From contig SGPL01000020.1 in NCBI GenBank assembly GCA_004802705.1, positions 61,970 to 125,969 on the forward strand: 64,000 bases of DNA, given 5' to 3'. Position numbers and translations under genes: made by a program. The stretch is from Bondarzewia mesenterica. Lineage: Eukaryota > Basidiomycota > Agaricomycetes > Russulales > Bondarzewiaceae. Below the pieces are notes generated by a model. The model was not told the DNA's origin. It did no database searches and worked only from the letters and a program-made list of their open reading frames with translations. Positions 36,154 to 47,740 of the stretch are shown piece by piece. Every line of letters begins with the position of its first letter. Positions within the stretch are counted from its first letter, which is position 1.

Positions 36154-38276
36154 ATGTCGTTGAAAGTACCGAAAGCTAACAATATTCAGCTCTTCAAGGA
36201 GGGATACAAGGTTCACCATTATCTGCTGTTTTTTTCTCGCGTGAACTCATAGAGATGCAACCATGATTAGCAACTTTCAGGCCTTGAAGATGCCGTGCTC
36301 CGCAACATCCAGGCTGTATCTGAGCTTTCGGATCTCGTTCGTACTAGCTTCGGACCAAACGGTAAGACAGGATATCCGCCTTTCGCTATGGGTAACTCAA
36401 TCCCTCTTCGCAGGACGGAATAAGCTCGTAATCAACCACTTGGGTCGACTTTTCGTCACCTCAGATGCTGCTACCATTATCCGCGAAATCGAGGTCGTCC
36501 ACCCGGCTGCTAAGCTCCTTGTCATGGCTTCGCAGGCTCAAGAAGCCGAGGTGCGTCCTCAAGTCACAAACCCTGATCGCCAATGTCAGAGTGAGCGTAG
36601 CTGACAGATTCCTGCAGATGGGAGACGCTACGAACATGGTACTGATCTTGGCAGGAGAGTTGTTGAAGAAGGCAGAGCATTTGTTGGTGATGGGACTTCA
36701 TCCGAGCGAGGTCATCAAGGGATATGAGCTCGCATGCACGAAGGCTTTGGCCGAACTTGACAGTGCGTCTTGTGTTCCTCACCAGACGTCTTGTTCTTAC
36801 CATCCACCGTGACAGCGCTGTCATGCGACGAGCTCCCTAACCCATTAACGCAGGAGACACTTATGCGGGCAATAAAACCTGCCATTGCGTCAAAACAGTA
36901 TGGGTCGGAAGACAGCTTGGCTTCTTTGGTGGCTGAGGCTGCCCTTTCCATCATGCCCGCAAATCCGAAAAATTTCAACGTTGATAACGTGCGTGTGGTG
37001 AAGATCATGGGTGGAAGCTTGGCCACGAGCAGGGTTGTGCAGGGCATGGTGTTCGGTCGTGAGCCGGAAGGTATGTCGCTGTTACCTCCTGTCTATTTTT
37101 TTTATTTCCTTTTTATTTCCTTTTTGTATTCTTTTGTTTGCTATTGGATTGTCACATCGGCCGCCCAGTAAAATTTTGGCTGATGTCTATCTAGGGGACG
37201 TGAAGAAGGTTACCAAGGCGAAGTTGCGGTCTTCACCAATCCTATCGACATCGCCCAAACAGAGACGAAGGGGACTGTGTTGATCAAAAATGCAGATGAT
37301 ATGCTCAACTTCACGCGAGGAGAAGAGAAACATATGGAAAAGGTTGGCCCTCTACTTTTTTTTTCATGCACGTAAATTTTATTGAGTTCCGCAGATTTTC
37401 TCCGAGCTCGCAGCTTCAGGGGTCAAGGTTGTGATCGCAGGGACGTCGATTGGCGATCTAGCGCTGCATTATCTCAACCGCCACCATATTCTTGTCCTCA
37501 AAGTTCTCTCTAAATTTGAGCTGCGCCGTCTCTGCCGCGTCGTGAATGCGACCCCACTCGCTCGCCTCGGGGCACCTACACCAGAAGAAGCCGGATTCGT
37601 TGATATTTGCGAGTGCATCGAGGTTGGCGGCGACCGTGTCACTGTCCTGCGGCAAGATCCCAGTTCCGGTGGAGAGAAGACACGAACGGCGACAGTGGTG
37701 TTGCGTGGAGCAACGCAAAATCACCTGGATGATTTGGAACGGGCAGTTGATGATGGCGTCGGTGCACTGAAGGCATTGCTGCGGGACCCGCGACTCGTGC
37801 CTGGAGCGGGTGCAACTGAGTTGGCTTTGGCACGAAGAGTGGATACCTATGGTGCTGGATTGAAGGGACTTGCGCAACACGCAGTGAGACGATTTGCGAG
37901 TTCTTTGGAGGTTGTGCCCAGGACTTTGGCGGAGAACGCGAGGGGTGGGGCCGAAGGAAATGAGGTTGTGGCAAGGTTGTGGGCGAAACATGAGAAGGAT
38001 GGTGGACAGGCTTGGGGTGTCGATGTTGAGGTAAATGATCTTGGGGTTCGTTTTTTGTCGACCTTCAACTGATCATAACTGTTCTAGGCGGAGACTGACG
38101 GCACGTTATCCGCTGTTGAGCACAACATCCTCGACTCGTTAGCTGCAAAATCGTGGGCTATTCGTCTCGCGACAGAGGCTGCTGTTTCTGTTCTCAGCGT
38201 TGACAGCATCATTATGAGCCGGCCCGCGGGTGGACCAAAAATACCTCAACAAGCGGGGCATTGGGATGATGACTAG
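36154..38276 (+). CDS. CCT8: T-complex protein 1 subunit theta (CCT8), with an apparent 1-nt deletion
   Basis: Eight exons (36154-36210, 36271-36361, 36414-36550, 36618-36762, 36816-37070, 37195-37342, 37395-38030, 38088-38276). The start MSLKVPKANNIQLFKEGYK, then GLEDAVLRNIQAV, TSFGPNGRNKLVINHLG and the ATP-site MGDATN identify the theta subunit of the cytosolic chaperonin TRiC, which folds actin and tubulin. The C-terminal domain (AIRLATEAAVSVLSVD, end HWDDD) is complete. In exon 6 the conserved reading changes frame: GDVKKVTKAK is in one frame and AVFTNPIDIAQTETKG in the next, as if one base were missing near 37223. Acceptors 10 or 13 nt downstream (after GAAG or GAAGAAG) would restore frame but remove part of this block. 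All other joins are in phase. About 550 residues. Confidence 0.9.
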
Positions 38277-38717
38277 TCGAGTAACAGAACGAGAACTTGG
38301 GGGTCGCCTCATCTGCGTCGGAGGCTCGAGTAAAATAAAATGATATTTTACTGTATTTCTTACATAGAAAAGAATATGGGAAGTGGTTTGGGTCGTTCAT
38401 CGACTTGAGTACGTCGAACGTTGAGTACGAATGCTGATACATACAATCTGCATACAATACACATTGCAGTGAGTCGTGGCCTCGTGCACTTCCATACTTA
38501 AGTGTGAGGTCATCAAGGGGGACAACCTGGGACAAGCGCACTTCAGCCGCTTAATTTACCATCACGCACGTCCCCGTCGACAAGCTATTTTCGTTTCATT
38601 ATTCTTCATAGCCAAAAGAGTGGCCTTGACAACCCGAGTTCCCTTTCGAATTTTCGGTAACGGTGGCTCCTGGTGGCTCCAAAATTTGGTGCGGTAACGC
38701 TAGCATAGGCTGGCATC
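38277..38717. other. Intergenic spacer (441 bp)
   Basis: This covers the 3' region of CCT8 and the promoter of the SDR-like gene. GGTGGCTCC is repeated directly (38652-38674). No gene seen. Confidence 0.5.
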
Positions 38718-40330
38718 ATGGTACTCAAGATCGCGTATACGGTGTTGACAGCCATCTTGCCATCAAAATACTACACTCACGTTGTGCTCGTAATTCTCGG
38801 ACTCCTAACCATTTATACGTATGCCCAAGGTCGAAAGACCAACCGTGAACGGGATCTACATGGTCGTACCATTCTCATCACAGTGCGTTTCGTCTTTATC
38901 AGTCTAATACATGCACACTTCACACACAACGCTCACCCAGAGCTCACTCTGCAAATTGATGTTAGGGCGCATTTACCCCGCTGGGTCTCACTCTGCTGGA
39001 CTCTCTGGCACAGCGAGGTGCGCACATCATTGCGCTCTCTCCTGACCTAGTGGACTTGCCCGAAGGGAACTCCATCGTCACCTCAGCCTCTCTGCTCATT
39101 CCCGTCCTTCGAAGCACAACCAATAACGAAAATATCTATGCGGAACACTGTGATCTCTCCTCGCCAGCATCCATTCGCGCATTTTGTGTCAACTTTCTCA
39201 AAGGAGAAGAGAAAAGACTTGATGCAATCATCTTCGCACACGAATACCCTCACATCGGTTCCGTTCTGCCCACGAAGCCTGCGCGGAATGCAGAGAAGGA
39301 GAGACAGGCAGCATCATGCGCGACGTTCCTTCTCATTACCCTCCTGCTACCTGCCCTATTAACTGCGCCGGTTGAGCGCGACATCCGATTGATTGCTCTT
39401 ATCAACCCATTTTATGCTGCTGCCGCTCCATCCTTTTCTACCTCTGTCGTTTCTTCATCCGAAACACCTACGTCGCCATCGCCGGCTCAATCTGCGCTAT
39501 TCCTCACCGAGGGTCACCGTGCTCTGTGTACGACCATTCTCATGCGGCATTTGCAGCGTGTGCTCGACGCGCTTCCCACAGGTGCACAGCTCCCGCGTGC
39601 AGATACTAACTCTCAGAGTGTCCCTGTCGTCAATGATAAAGTACAGCGGTCGAATATTGTCGCTGTTTCGGTATCACCGGGAGTGAGCCGTGCAGATATC
39701 ATCGCTCCTCTCTTGGGCGCAGATACCTCGCGTAAAGGAGTATCATTACGGGGGATGCTGTTGTGAGTGATTTTCGTTACGTTACGTGCTCTTCGGCGTG
39801 GATAATTACTAATGCTCATCATCAGATACTTCATCATGAATCCTCTTCTTCGCATCTTCACCAAGTCTTCTTTCTCGGCCATTCAAGGGGTGTTGCATAC
39901 TCTTTTCCTCCCAACTCCATTCAAACACCTCGCTGCATCAGCGCCAGGAGAGCCAGGAGAGAATCACAATGAGGAAGAGGTATTAAAGCCCGGTGCACTG
40001 TATACTGAGTGCGCTGTAGCGAAGTTGCATGTACCGCCAGCTCCCGCGGCCCCAGAGAATGATTCAGATCATTCGCCTTCTAGCACAGGTAAGGATAACG
40101 TGGGTGGAGAAGCTGAAGAGGCGGGATCTAATCGGCGGAGAGCGGATGACGGAGATTTGGGCGGGGAGGCATTAGGCACTCTGGTATGGGATGAGTACGA
40201 ACGCGAATTGAAGAAGTGGGAGGCGCAGGAGCTCGAGGAGCAAAAGGAGATGAAGCAAGAAGAGGACAAGAGGGAAAAGTCGAGGGATGGCAGGCATACT
40301 CCGCCAACGGTTGATACCCCTAGTGAATGA
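38718..40330 (+). CDS. SDR-like membrane-anchored protein (DUF1776-type)
   Basis: Three exons (38718-38882, 38966-39762, 39826-40330) join in frame to 488 residues. An N-terminal hydrophobic segment (HVVLVILGLLTIYTYAQG, about residues 21-38) is followed by a Rossmann-type start: strand RTILITGAFTPLGLTLLDSL, then GAHIIALSPD. The usual SDR glycine motif TGxxxGIG is changed to TGAFTPLG, and no YxxxK pair is visible where the active site should be. This suggests a non-catalytic relative, as in the fungal DUF1776 group. Later segments (IVAVSVSPGVSRADIIAPLL) match the SDR strand where PG precedes the substrate loop. The C-terminal 90 residues are charged, with a predicted coiled stretch rich in Glu/Lys (YERELKKWEAQELEEQKEMK). 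Likely on the ER or another organelle membrane; role unknown. Confidence 0.78.
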
Positions 40331-40764
40331 TGATCTGTGCGTGTTTCTTCTATTGGGTAATGGATAGATCTCATCAATACACCGGTTCAGGTTATACGTG
40401 AGATCCCTAGCCTTAAGATTAATGGGCACCACAAATAGAGCTCTTGGATCATTCAGTGTGCTCGTCAACCCTCAGATGTCTAATCCTTTATTTTTTGTTT
40501 TGGCGATCTGTGCCATGGAGTGTCAACCTGGAGTCTCACACGGCTCGAAGGATGCTAGCGGTACTAGAAGTTTAGCCCTGTTCCACCGACTCCTCTGCGA
40601 CGCGCCGTGGGACTGTATGGATGGAAAAACAGGTTGTGGTCATAATTCACTCGTTCCCCGGTTGACGTCCGTAAAACATCCCTTGGCTTCTGTAGCCAGG
40701 GTCGTACGATGTTTTCCTTGCACACACGGTTTAGGCTCCATCGTCGGAACTCGCGGTGAACATT

Positions 40765-40794
40765 TCTGCTCACCTCTGCTCACCTCTGCTCACC
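40765..40794 (+). repeat. Tandem repeat, 10-bp unit, three copies
   Basis: TCTGCTCACC is repeated three times without change. It is a short minisatellite of no obvious function. Confidence 0.85.
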
Positions 40795-40903
40795 TTATGA
40801 AGGCTTGGACAACAGCATTTACATCGTGACTGCACTAACAGTTTGACCTTGCGTTCGGATGGTTTGACCTCGTGCTATGGTAGTCTCCTCGAGGCAGAGG
40901 TTT

Positions 40904-40928
40904 GACGAGTGGCTACTAGCCACTCGTC
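40904..40928. repeat. Perfect inverted repeat, 12-bp arms
   Basis: GACGAGTGGCTA and TAGCCACTCGTC flank a single C. The flanks (GGTTT before, AACC after) nearly extend the match. The one-base loop makes an RNA hairpin strained; on DNA it could form a cruciform or a dimeric protein site. It lies about 500 bp upstream of TIM50. Confidence 0.7.
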
Positions 40929-41432
40929 AACCTTCATGCCTCAGGATCCTCCGTCTGATGGCTATGACGTCCTTGCCGTTATATTCACAGACAGATATTC
41001 TTTTCTCCACAGTTGAAGAGAAATACTACTTGGACTGTCTTCCACCATTCTTCACCATCCGACTGCGAGCTCGTGAGTCGACAATCATCGGGCTTCGGGC
41101 TCTACTGACACATCGATAATACCTCAGCTCTTCCTTCCTGCGTATTGTGCTATGCTTTACATCGTTGTCAAAGATTCAATGTTCATGACTACTCAATACT
41201 CAGTTGACATGCCCAAAATCTTGATAGCGTACTACTCGGGTACTTTACGTCTTCGGGCTTCGAGTCCAAGTCAGGCTGATAAGCAGATTATCTGTAGATC
41301 TTATCTGTAACAAAATGAGTAAATAGGGTTACATAATTTCGAATTATTTTTGCCATTGTTAAATGTTCGGTTGACGGTGGAGGTCGCTGGCCGTCCACTG
41401 GCACACTCGCCGCTGTCCCTCCTGTCCAGATC

Positions 41433-43302
41433 ATGCACTCGCTCCCTCTCTTGACACGCGCGGCCAGACGCGCTGTCCCTGTGTCTCAGAGTCTCCCATT
41501 CGCGTATACATTTCGCGGTTTAGCTAGCAAACCCCCTCACGAGACGACGCCCAAAAACCCTTCGTATTCACCAGACTCGCAATCCCAGCGCGAGCCTTCT
41601 CAACCTACCTCACCACCTTCATCTCAGACAGCAGAGAAGCCAGAATCAACGACTGCTCCAGAAACCGCGCCTCTTTCTCCTGCCTCCTTGTCTCTTGATT
41701 TTGCACCGCCAGATGCTTCAACAGAACGGACTGGCGCGCGCTCGTCGAAGGACAGCCTGTCGAGCATTGAGCGCAAGCGAAGGGTCATGGCCAGGTTCGG
41801 GGTTGGTATGTTTGCAGTAACGTTAGTTGCTGGTGGCATCTGGCTTGGCCGGGATTGGGAGGAGGGCGAGTTAAAGGAAAGACGATTGGTGCGTGTCACA
41901 TCCTTTTGCGTGTATGAAAGACAAAATATATTGGGTTGATGCGCTAAAATATTTCCTTGATTTGCTTCTTAAGACACCCGAAAATGCACCGTCGACGCGC
42001 TGGGGCCGCACTACTCAGCGATTCACGTCCATGTTCGACGTATGTCCTCATGTCTCCTTCTACTTCTCCTTGACCTTACCAATCTTCGTGTAGTACTTCT
42101 CAAAACCGGCATGGTCAGAGCTTCTTCCACCCCCACTCCCACCTCCCCACCAAAGACCATATACGCTGCTGATCTCGCTGGACGACTTGCTTGTGACGAG
42201 CACTTGGGACGTAAGTGCTTTCTCCCATCTCATGAACTCTACCATCATGATTCACGCTATAAATAGCGTCAGCACGGTTGGCGGACGGCCAAACGTCCAG
42301 GAGTTGACTACTTCATCGCCTACTTATCGCAGTTCTACGAGATTGTGATTTTCACGACGCAATATTACTACGTATGCCCTCCTCCTTACGCATGAGTTTT
42401 CTCGCTTCTGAATTCCTCATTCCTCGCAGACGGCGTATCCAGTTATAGACAAATTGGATCCGTATATGTTCTTCGTGTCGTACCGACTGACGCGGGAAGC
42501 AACACGGTCGACCGACTCGGGCCCGGTCAAGGACCTTTCTTACCTGAACCGACCTCTCGACCGTGTCATCCTTCTCGATGCGCATCCGGAGCACACTAGT
42601 GCGCACCCGGAGAATGCGATCATTATGAAGCCGTGGAAGGGTGAGGCTCGTGACCGCGGGCTGATTGAGATGATTCCCTTCTTGGAGTGTTCGTCCCTTG
42701 TATTTGTTTCCTAAGTTGCTTGGATGGCTAATTTGTGCATTTTGCAGCGATTGGAATTTTTAAGCCCCCAGATGTGCGGCCGGTGTTGAAGGCGTATGAG
42801 GGGAAAGATATTCCAAAAGAGTACGCGAAGCGGGAAGCGGAGGGGAAGAAGCAGTTCCTCGAGAATGTGAAGGCACGAGGTGGTGTTGTGCGTACTAATT
42901 TTTCCAGGTTACGAGTTTAAGCTGATGCTGTGTGTGAATGCATAGGGAATGGGCGGTGGCGCGCTCACACTGAGCAGTCTTTTCTCCAGTGGTGCAAAGG
43001 TTCGTTCCTTTTTATCAATGTCTCTTCATAAAATCCTGACTTACCTTTTCTCGTAGGCCTCTTCTGTGCCAGAAACGTACTTGGAAGCCAAGCGGCGCGA
43101 GGCACAAGCGTGGTACCTCGAGGAACAGAAGTTCCTCTCGGAACATAAGGATGAGTTTGAGCAACAAAAGAAGGAGAACGAGGAGGCTGCGATGCGCGAA
43201 ATGTCGGGCAGTCTCTGGACCACTGTCGGTACGCTTATGGGGGTCCCGCCTGGTGTGCCTGCGCCGGGACAGAATGCGCCAGAGGCGAGGAGCCGTGCGT
43301 AG
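41433..43302 (+). CDS. TIM50: TIM50, receptor subunit of the TIM23 presequence translocase
   Basis: Eight exons (41433-41888, 41974-42039, 42094-42210, 42267-42371, 42430-42688, 42748-42887, 42946-42999, 43057-43302) join in frame to 480 residues. A mitochondrial presequence ([12 protein letters not shown]) and a Ser/Pro-rich segment precede one membrane span at residues 122-139 ([18 protein letters not shown]). The intermembrane-space part has the FCP1/HAD-type phosphatase fold: [44 protein letters not shown], then FVSYRLTRE and [11 protein letters not shown]. The first acidic motif reads SLDDLLVTS instead of the catalytic DxDxT, as is usual for TIM50, which is a receptor and not a phosphatase. 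It binds presequences emerging from the TOM complex and passes them to TIM23. The C-terminus is Glu/Lys-rich. Confidence 0.95.
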
Positions 43303-44943
43303 AGAGCGGGGGCTTGGGTTGATGCCGTGGAGGGCTAGAATATATGGTCAGAGTAATCGGATATCGTTTTTCACTGCTCGCTCAAAACGAGTTGTCATGT
43401 GAGGGCATGCGTGACTCGCCTTGGTTTTTTTTCGTTGCCGACCATGGACTATTTGCTACTTGTCGTTCGCCCGTTTTCTTCAAGCATCCGCGACATGTGG
43501 TGGATGTCCCATAACTCCGCGTATCCAGTTTGCAAAGCGGTAGGATCTGGCTGCGGCGCAACACCCATCAGTCATCATAGTTTGCAGTCTTTAGCTGGAG
43601 GTGCGTTTGAGCTTTCCAGGACTGAATCCAGTTGTATACATCCTCAAACATCCTGTGCAGAGCACTGTGTCGAAATCCATTGAGCTCCGCTTTAAAAACA
43701 AAGCTTCCTGACGTCCGAGGACCTGGACTGATCCTTCAATGCTACACCTATACTTACAGACCTAACTAACTACACGCCGCACGCGGCGTTTGCCCCGTCT
43801 TGTTGCTGTTGCTGGCAGAATCTTCTCTGTTGATGTGCTCGAACAACCATTCTTTCACCTTGCAGATTCATTCTGGGCGCTCGCGCTTCTGTGGATTCTG
43901 TGCCTTTCCCTGTCCGTGCGCACGCGCACCTGGTGTGTCTTCTGGGAGTCAGTCTGTAATGCATGGTGAGTCATTCTCTATGTGTCTCTTCAAACGTCAG
44001 CTCTGTTAAATTGCTGTTATCAGTCGGCCCATCAAGGTTCATGCTCAACGGTCAGGGCCTTGCCATACGCTGCACGTACTGCGCAATCAGTGACTCATAC
44101 TGAGTGCTCTGCTAACCTGACTATAAATGATGAAGCATCCGTGAATGTAGTCATTGTCTGAATTCCTTGGCCTGTCGATGCCGCATCCACTACCTGAAAA
44201 AGAGACCACCGTTGGTCATATCTAGCTCGTTCGCTCCCACTCGAGAACCTGAGCCGTTCAAACTTGGTACGTCTCATCGCTCCTCCACAAAGGCCGAAGT
44301 TTAACGCTGGGGAACTAGCTCACATTTCTCGCGCGCAACATACATTGTACGACGCTTTCCTCACGGATCCTGTGCAACCCTACGCACGCAATATCCCTGT
44401 ATCCCTGGCCTTTCGACCTTGACTTGAAGATCCTATTAACAATCGTGATTACCGCATCGCATTTCCTGGATTTTGTGCTTCGTGAACTCACCATTTTAGC
44501 CATATGCGCCACCGTACAGATGATTCGGAAGCCAATGCTAAGATCGAGGGCGGATGAGAAGAGAAGGTTGGTGGGCACAGCGTAATTTGTAGCCCTTCCA
44601 AAGCTTCGACTTTTCAAGGTTTCCAGCCTTGCAACTGTTCTGTAATGGCCGCCATTGGAGCCATGAAGGCTCATCTTTCCCAGCTGTTCAAGAGATAGCA
44701 GTGGTATACATACAGCATGTTCTCCACTTGTCAGATCGTTTAATGCATTGAGAGGCAACATGTGCTGGACAGTTTTGACACTACGTACTGCATTACCTGC
44801 GCGAAATATCAATCATTTCAGCCCTTAGCTACTTTATTTCTGCTCACACCAAAAGCCTCGAATAAGAGGAACAATGGAGAGAAATGGTACACTATAGTAC
44901 ATTCGACTTTGAAACACGGTCCCCCACAGCACCAGTGCTGACT
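43303..44943. other. Gene-poor interval (1.6 kb)
   Basis: It lies between convergent TIM50 and CE16. A minus-strand frame from 44812 to about 44491 runs into a good splice donor (AAAATG|GTGAGTTC) and could be a coding exon, but the roughly 107 residues (with VQHMLPLNALNDL and NLLFSSALDLSIGF) match no family I know. I could not extend it to a closed model. Nothing else is supported. Confidence 0.35.
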
Positions 44944-46565
44944 TTACCAAACGGTGCCCGAGAGAAGCGAACCGACGTCGTCTCCGAAGATGACCTGTGC
45001 AACACTAGACGGGTGATAATTGTTTCTGTAGGAAAGATCGCATCAAGGTCAGTATACAAAGACGCCAAATGGCTGCGGAACGGGAGATGATGAATGCATA
45101 CCCCCAAAAGTCACCCGTGCCGCCGTACGACGTGGCATCGACGAATCCGTACGTCGTTGGGCTGTCCAAGATCTCGGAGAACCTGGTGTTTGAGTCCCAC
45201 AGCCATGTCTGCACGCCAGAGTTAGTTGACTTGAAGTTTGAGGCCTGCGTGACGAGTTTGGAATTGTAGCCCGCGATGACGGACTTTTCGAGGGACGTAG
45301 CAGAGGTGCCCTGCGCCAGCATCTGAAGCACGGTGCTTTATTTGAAGAGACAGACGGTGTACGAATGATAGAGTACGCACCAGAGGAGAGCGGTCGATCG
45401 GCGGGACGTTGATGAAGAGGAAATTGCGTGCGCCGACGGCGCTGCATAAAGAGTTCAACCCGGTTGAATCCAGAACTCTATCAGTTGACCTCAGATTTTG
45501 GACTCACTACTAGAGGTCGAGGATGATATTGAAAAAAAAAATTCCACCCATCAAGACAATGAAAAAAAACTCACAAGTTTGTCAACGAGAGCAAAATAGG
45601 CATCTAATAACGTGTCGGAGAAGCTAGAGTCGAAGAAGATTCAGCTCGAACGTTCGCACAATCCGAAGGCATACATACGCATCCCGATCTCCACTTAGAT
45701 AATAACTGTTCCCAATGTCGTTGATCCCAATCCAGAAAGAGAATAGGGCATTTGAGCTTGTCCAGATCTTTGTGCCAGTGCCCAGCGTGGACTGGGCCAG
45801 AAATATGTTCACCTGGTCCGTGAGGGAGAGGACTGTTGGCTCGTACGGAGTGACGAGGTTAGCATCTATGGTAGCACCCCCGTAGGCGAAATTGTACGTT
45901 AAGACGAGGGAGTGATTAGATACGGTGGTGGCTTCGTCGATCCAATTCGGTCCACCCGTGGCAGTATATCCCTGGAGAAAAGGAGATCAAGAACATTGAA
46001 AAAAAATGTATTTGGTGTGAGACTCACGGGATAAGGTGGGTTTCCGAGTGGATTTCCAGGAGAGGGGAGTGCCCCGTTGGTAGAGTTAAAGTCTGTCTGA
46101 GTGTATGAATCGCCACTATAACCAATCCCTATGAGTATATACCGTCAGATATAACAGCTTCAAACCAGACTTACAAGCTGAACCAGTAGTTCGCCGCGAC
46201 GGCCGAGGGCGTTGATCCGGCAGCAGATGTAGATGTAGTCGCCGTAGCCGACGAAGACGCTGAGTTTGTGCCGGGGATGCACTGGCTATAATCTGGCGAC
46301 GAGCGACACTTCAACGTCCCGAAAAGGTTTAATAAATTGATCTTAAACTCACAGTCGTTCAAGTACGTGCATGTATTGCTGATAATTTTTATTTGTTAGG
46401 AGACCCACGGTAAAAGATGAACAGACAATGCAGATACCCGGCAACGCAGATTGTGCCGCCAGTCCAACTGATTCCTCCGCATTGAGTCCAAGCACCCTGC
46501 TGGGCGAACACGACATCAGGAAATGTGACAAGTGAAAGCGCGAGAAGAACCAGCGCGGACAGCAT
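44944..46565 (-). CDS. Secreted acetylesterase, CBM1 plus carbohydrate esterase family 16 (GDSL)
   Basis: Ten exons (46565-46438, 46378-46353, 46292-46175, 46115-46028, 45971-45679, 45623-45575, 45509-45508, 45441-45381, 45322-45102, 45025-44944) join in frame to 355 residues. The order is signal peptide (1-21), fungal cellulose-binding domain CBM1 (WTQCGGISWTGGTICVAG, then CTYLNDYYSQCIPG), a Ser/Thr linker, then the GDSL esterase. The esterase shows nucleophile S94 in FGDSYTQ, FAYGGAT, the block III motif GINDIG, GARNFLFINVPPIDRSP and the catalytic H333 in NNYHPSS. CE16 enzymes remove acetyl groups from xylo-oligosaccharides or other plant sugars outside the cell. The model needs a 2-nt micro-exon (TA) at 45509-45508 to join DKL to YAVGARNFLF; without it the frame breaks. 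Other boundaries follow conserved family sequence. Confidence 0.9.
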
Positions 46566-47740
46566 TTCGCAAAGGTGCGGGACAATGGAATGCACGCCTA
46601 TGCATCAGCACGGACCTAGCACTTTATGTACCGCAAATCTGCCGCCGCGCGCGAGGTCCTCGGTGAATCGACATGACGACGACATCTACCAAGGATTCTC
46701 GGAGAAACGATGGTCAAAATGCAAGCCAATGAAGTTGTTGTGGTACAACAGAGACAGGCGTGCCATTTGACCATTCGGCTACCACATGATCAACTTGCAA
46801 CGCGGGGAGCAAGATTTCGGCCGCCGGAGTTTTGCCGCCCGAATTTGTGCAATGCGCATGGCTTCGCTAATTGCTGGTCGGAAGGGCATGTCGAAAGACT
46901 CACAAATCGGCTGCAACATGAGTTCAATAGCTCTGGGATTGTTGTTGCACGATCTCGTTGAAAGCTTGACCGAGGACCTCGCCCGATTCAAGTTTAAACT
47001 TACCAGTGAGCACTACCTTAAGCAGCTCGCTGCCGCTGTGCGGCATATTAAGAAGATTGACTGAATCTGTATTCCTTCTCAGTCCTGAGAGGGAGAGCAC
47101 GGGATAAGATACTTGGCATAGAAAGATAGAACGAAGACCTCCAATAATCACTGCAGTCGAGATTGTCTGCACTGAGAGGCATTGAGTCTCTGGATAATAT
47201 CCGGAGGCACGCAGGCAGGTTGAAGCATCTACAAACAGCTACAATCCTACCCGGGTGATGCCGAAGCGCGGAGCGCGGTCGGTGTATGCGATCGTTGAAC
47301 ATCTCCTTCGCAATTCGAGTCAACGCGCGTCGCCGCACTGCGCGCATGCCGCAGTGACTCACCAGCACAACGCTAATTCACTGGTATGCTGCATGGCAGC
47401 TTTAGTGCGAGCCAATCCGTTACTTACCAGGCTGTGCCTCATTGGCCATGGACTTTCAAGTTCTAGTACCCGGTTGTCGCCCACAATGGCTGCCCGGTTG
47501 TTCATCGCCAGCCGGGCGCATTGCAGCAGAGTATGTACATGGCCTTTCTTTTTTGCAACGGCGAATGGTGTATCAACAACTCCCCGTATAAAACTCCGCT
47601 GCGAAGCATTTCAACTGACTCATCTCTGACTCCAGGTTGTCGGCCCCGAGCTCCACTGCGCTTTACTGTCCAACAGTACTTATAGGAGCAGTAAGGTCAA
47701 GAGAGCACTCTCGCTCAATCTGCCAAAGTTTCAGCTCAGG
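46566..47740. promoter_or_regulatory. Divergent promoter region (1.2 kb)
   Basis: It lies between the CE16 gene (-) and the DUF2828 gene (+). TATAAAA at 47586-47592 lies 149 bp before the DUF2828 start and is listed separately. Frames of 70-120 codons on both strands (for example 46786-47064) have no conserved motif. Confidence 0.45.
47586..47592 (+). promoter_or_regulatory. TATA box of the DUF2828 gene
   Basis: TATAAAA in a GC-rich setting, 149 bp upstream of the ATG at 47741. This is a plausible distance if the 5' leader is about 115 nt. Confidence 0.5.

Larger units (their letters stand above)
40331..41432. other. Intergenic region (1.1 kb) with small repeats
   Basis: It lies between the SDR-like gene and TIM50. 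It contains the three-unit 10-bp tandem repeat and the perfect hairpin listed separately. Frames of 80-143 codons occur on the plus strand (for example 40398-40829) without any recognisable motif, so I do not call them genes. Confidence 0.45.

Noticed and set aside
40398..40829. Plus-strand 143-codon frame in the spacer before TIM50
   Set aside because: It spans the 10-bp tandem repeat, has no domain and no promoter or splice support.
46786..47064. Plus-strand 92-codon frame and an antisense 82-codon frame (47172-46927)
   Set aside because: The antisense frame vaguely recalls the end of a zinc-type oxidoreductase, but no further motif or exon supports it.
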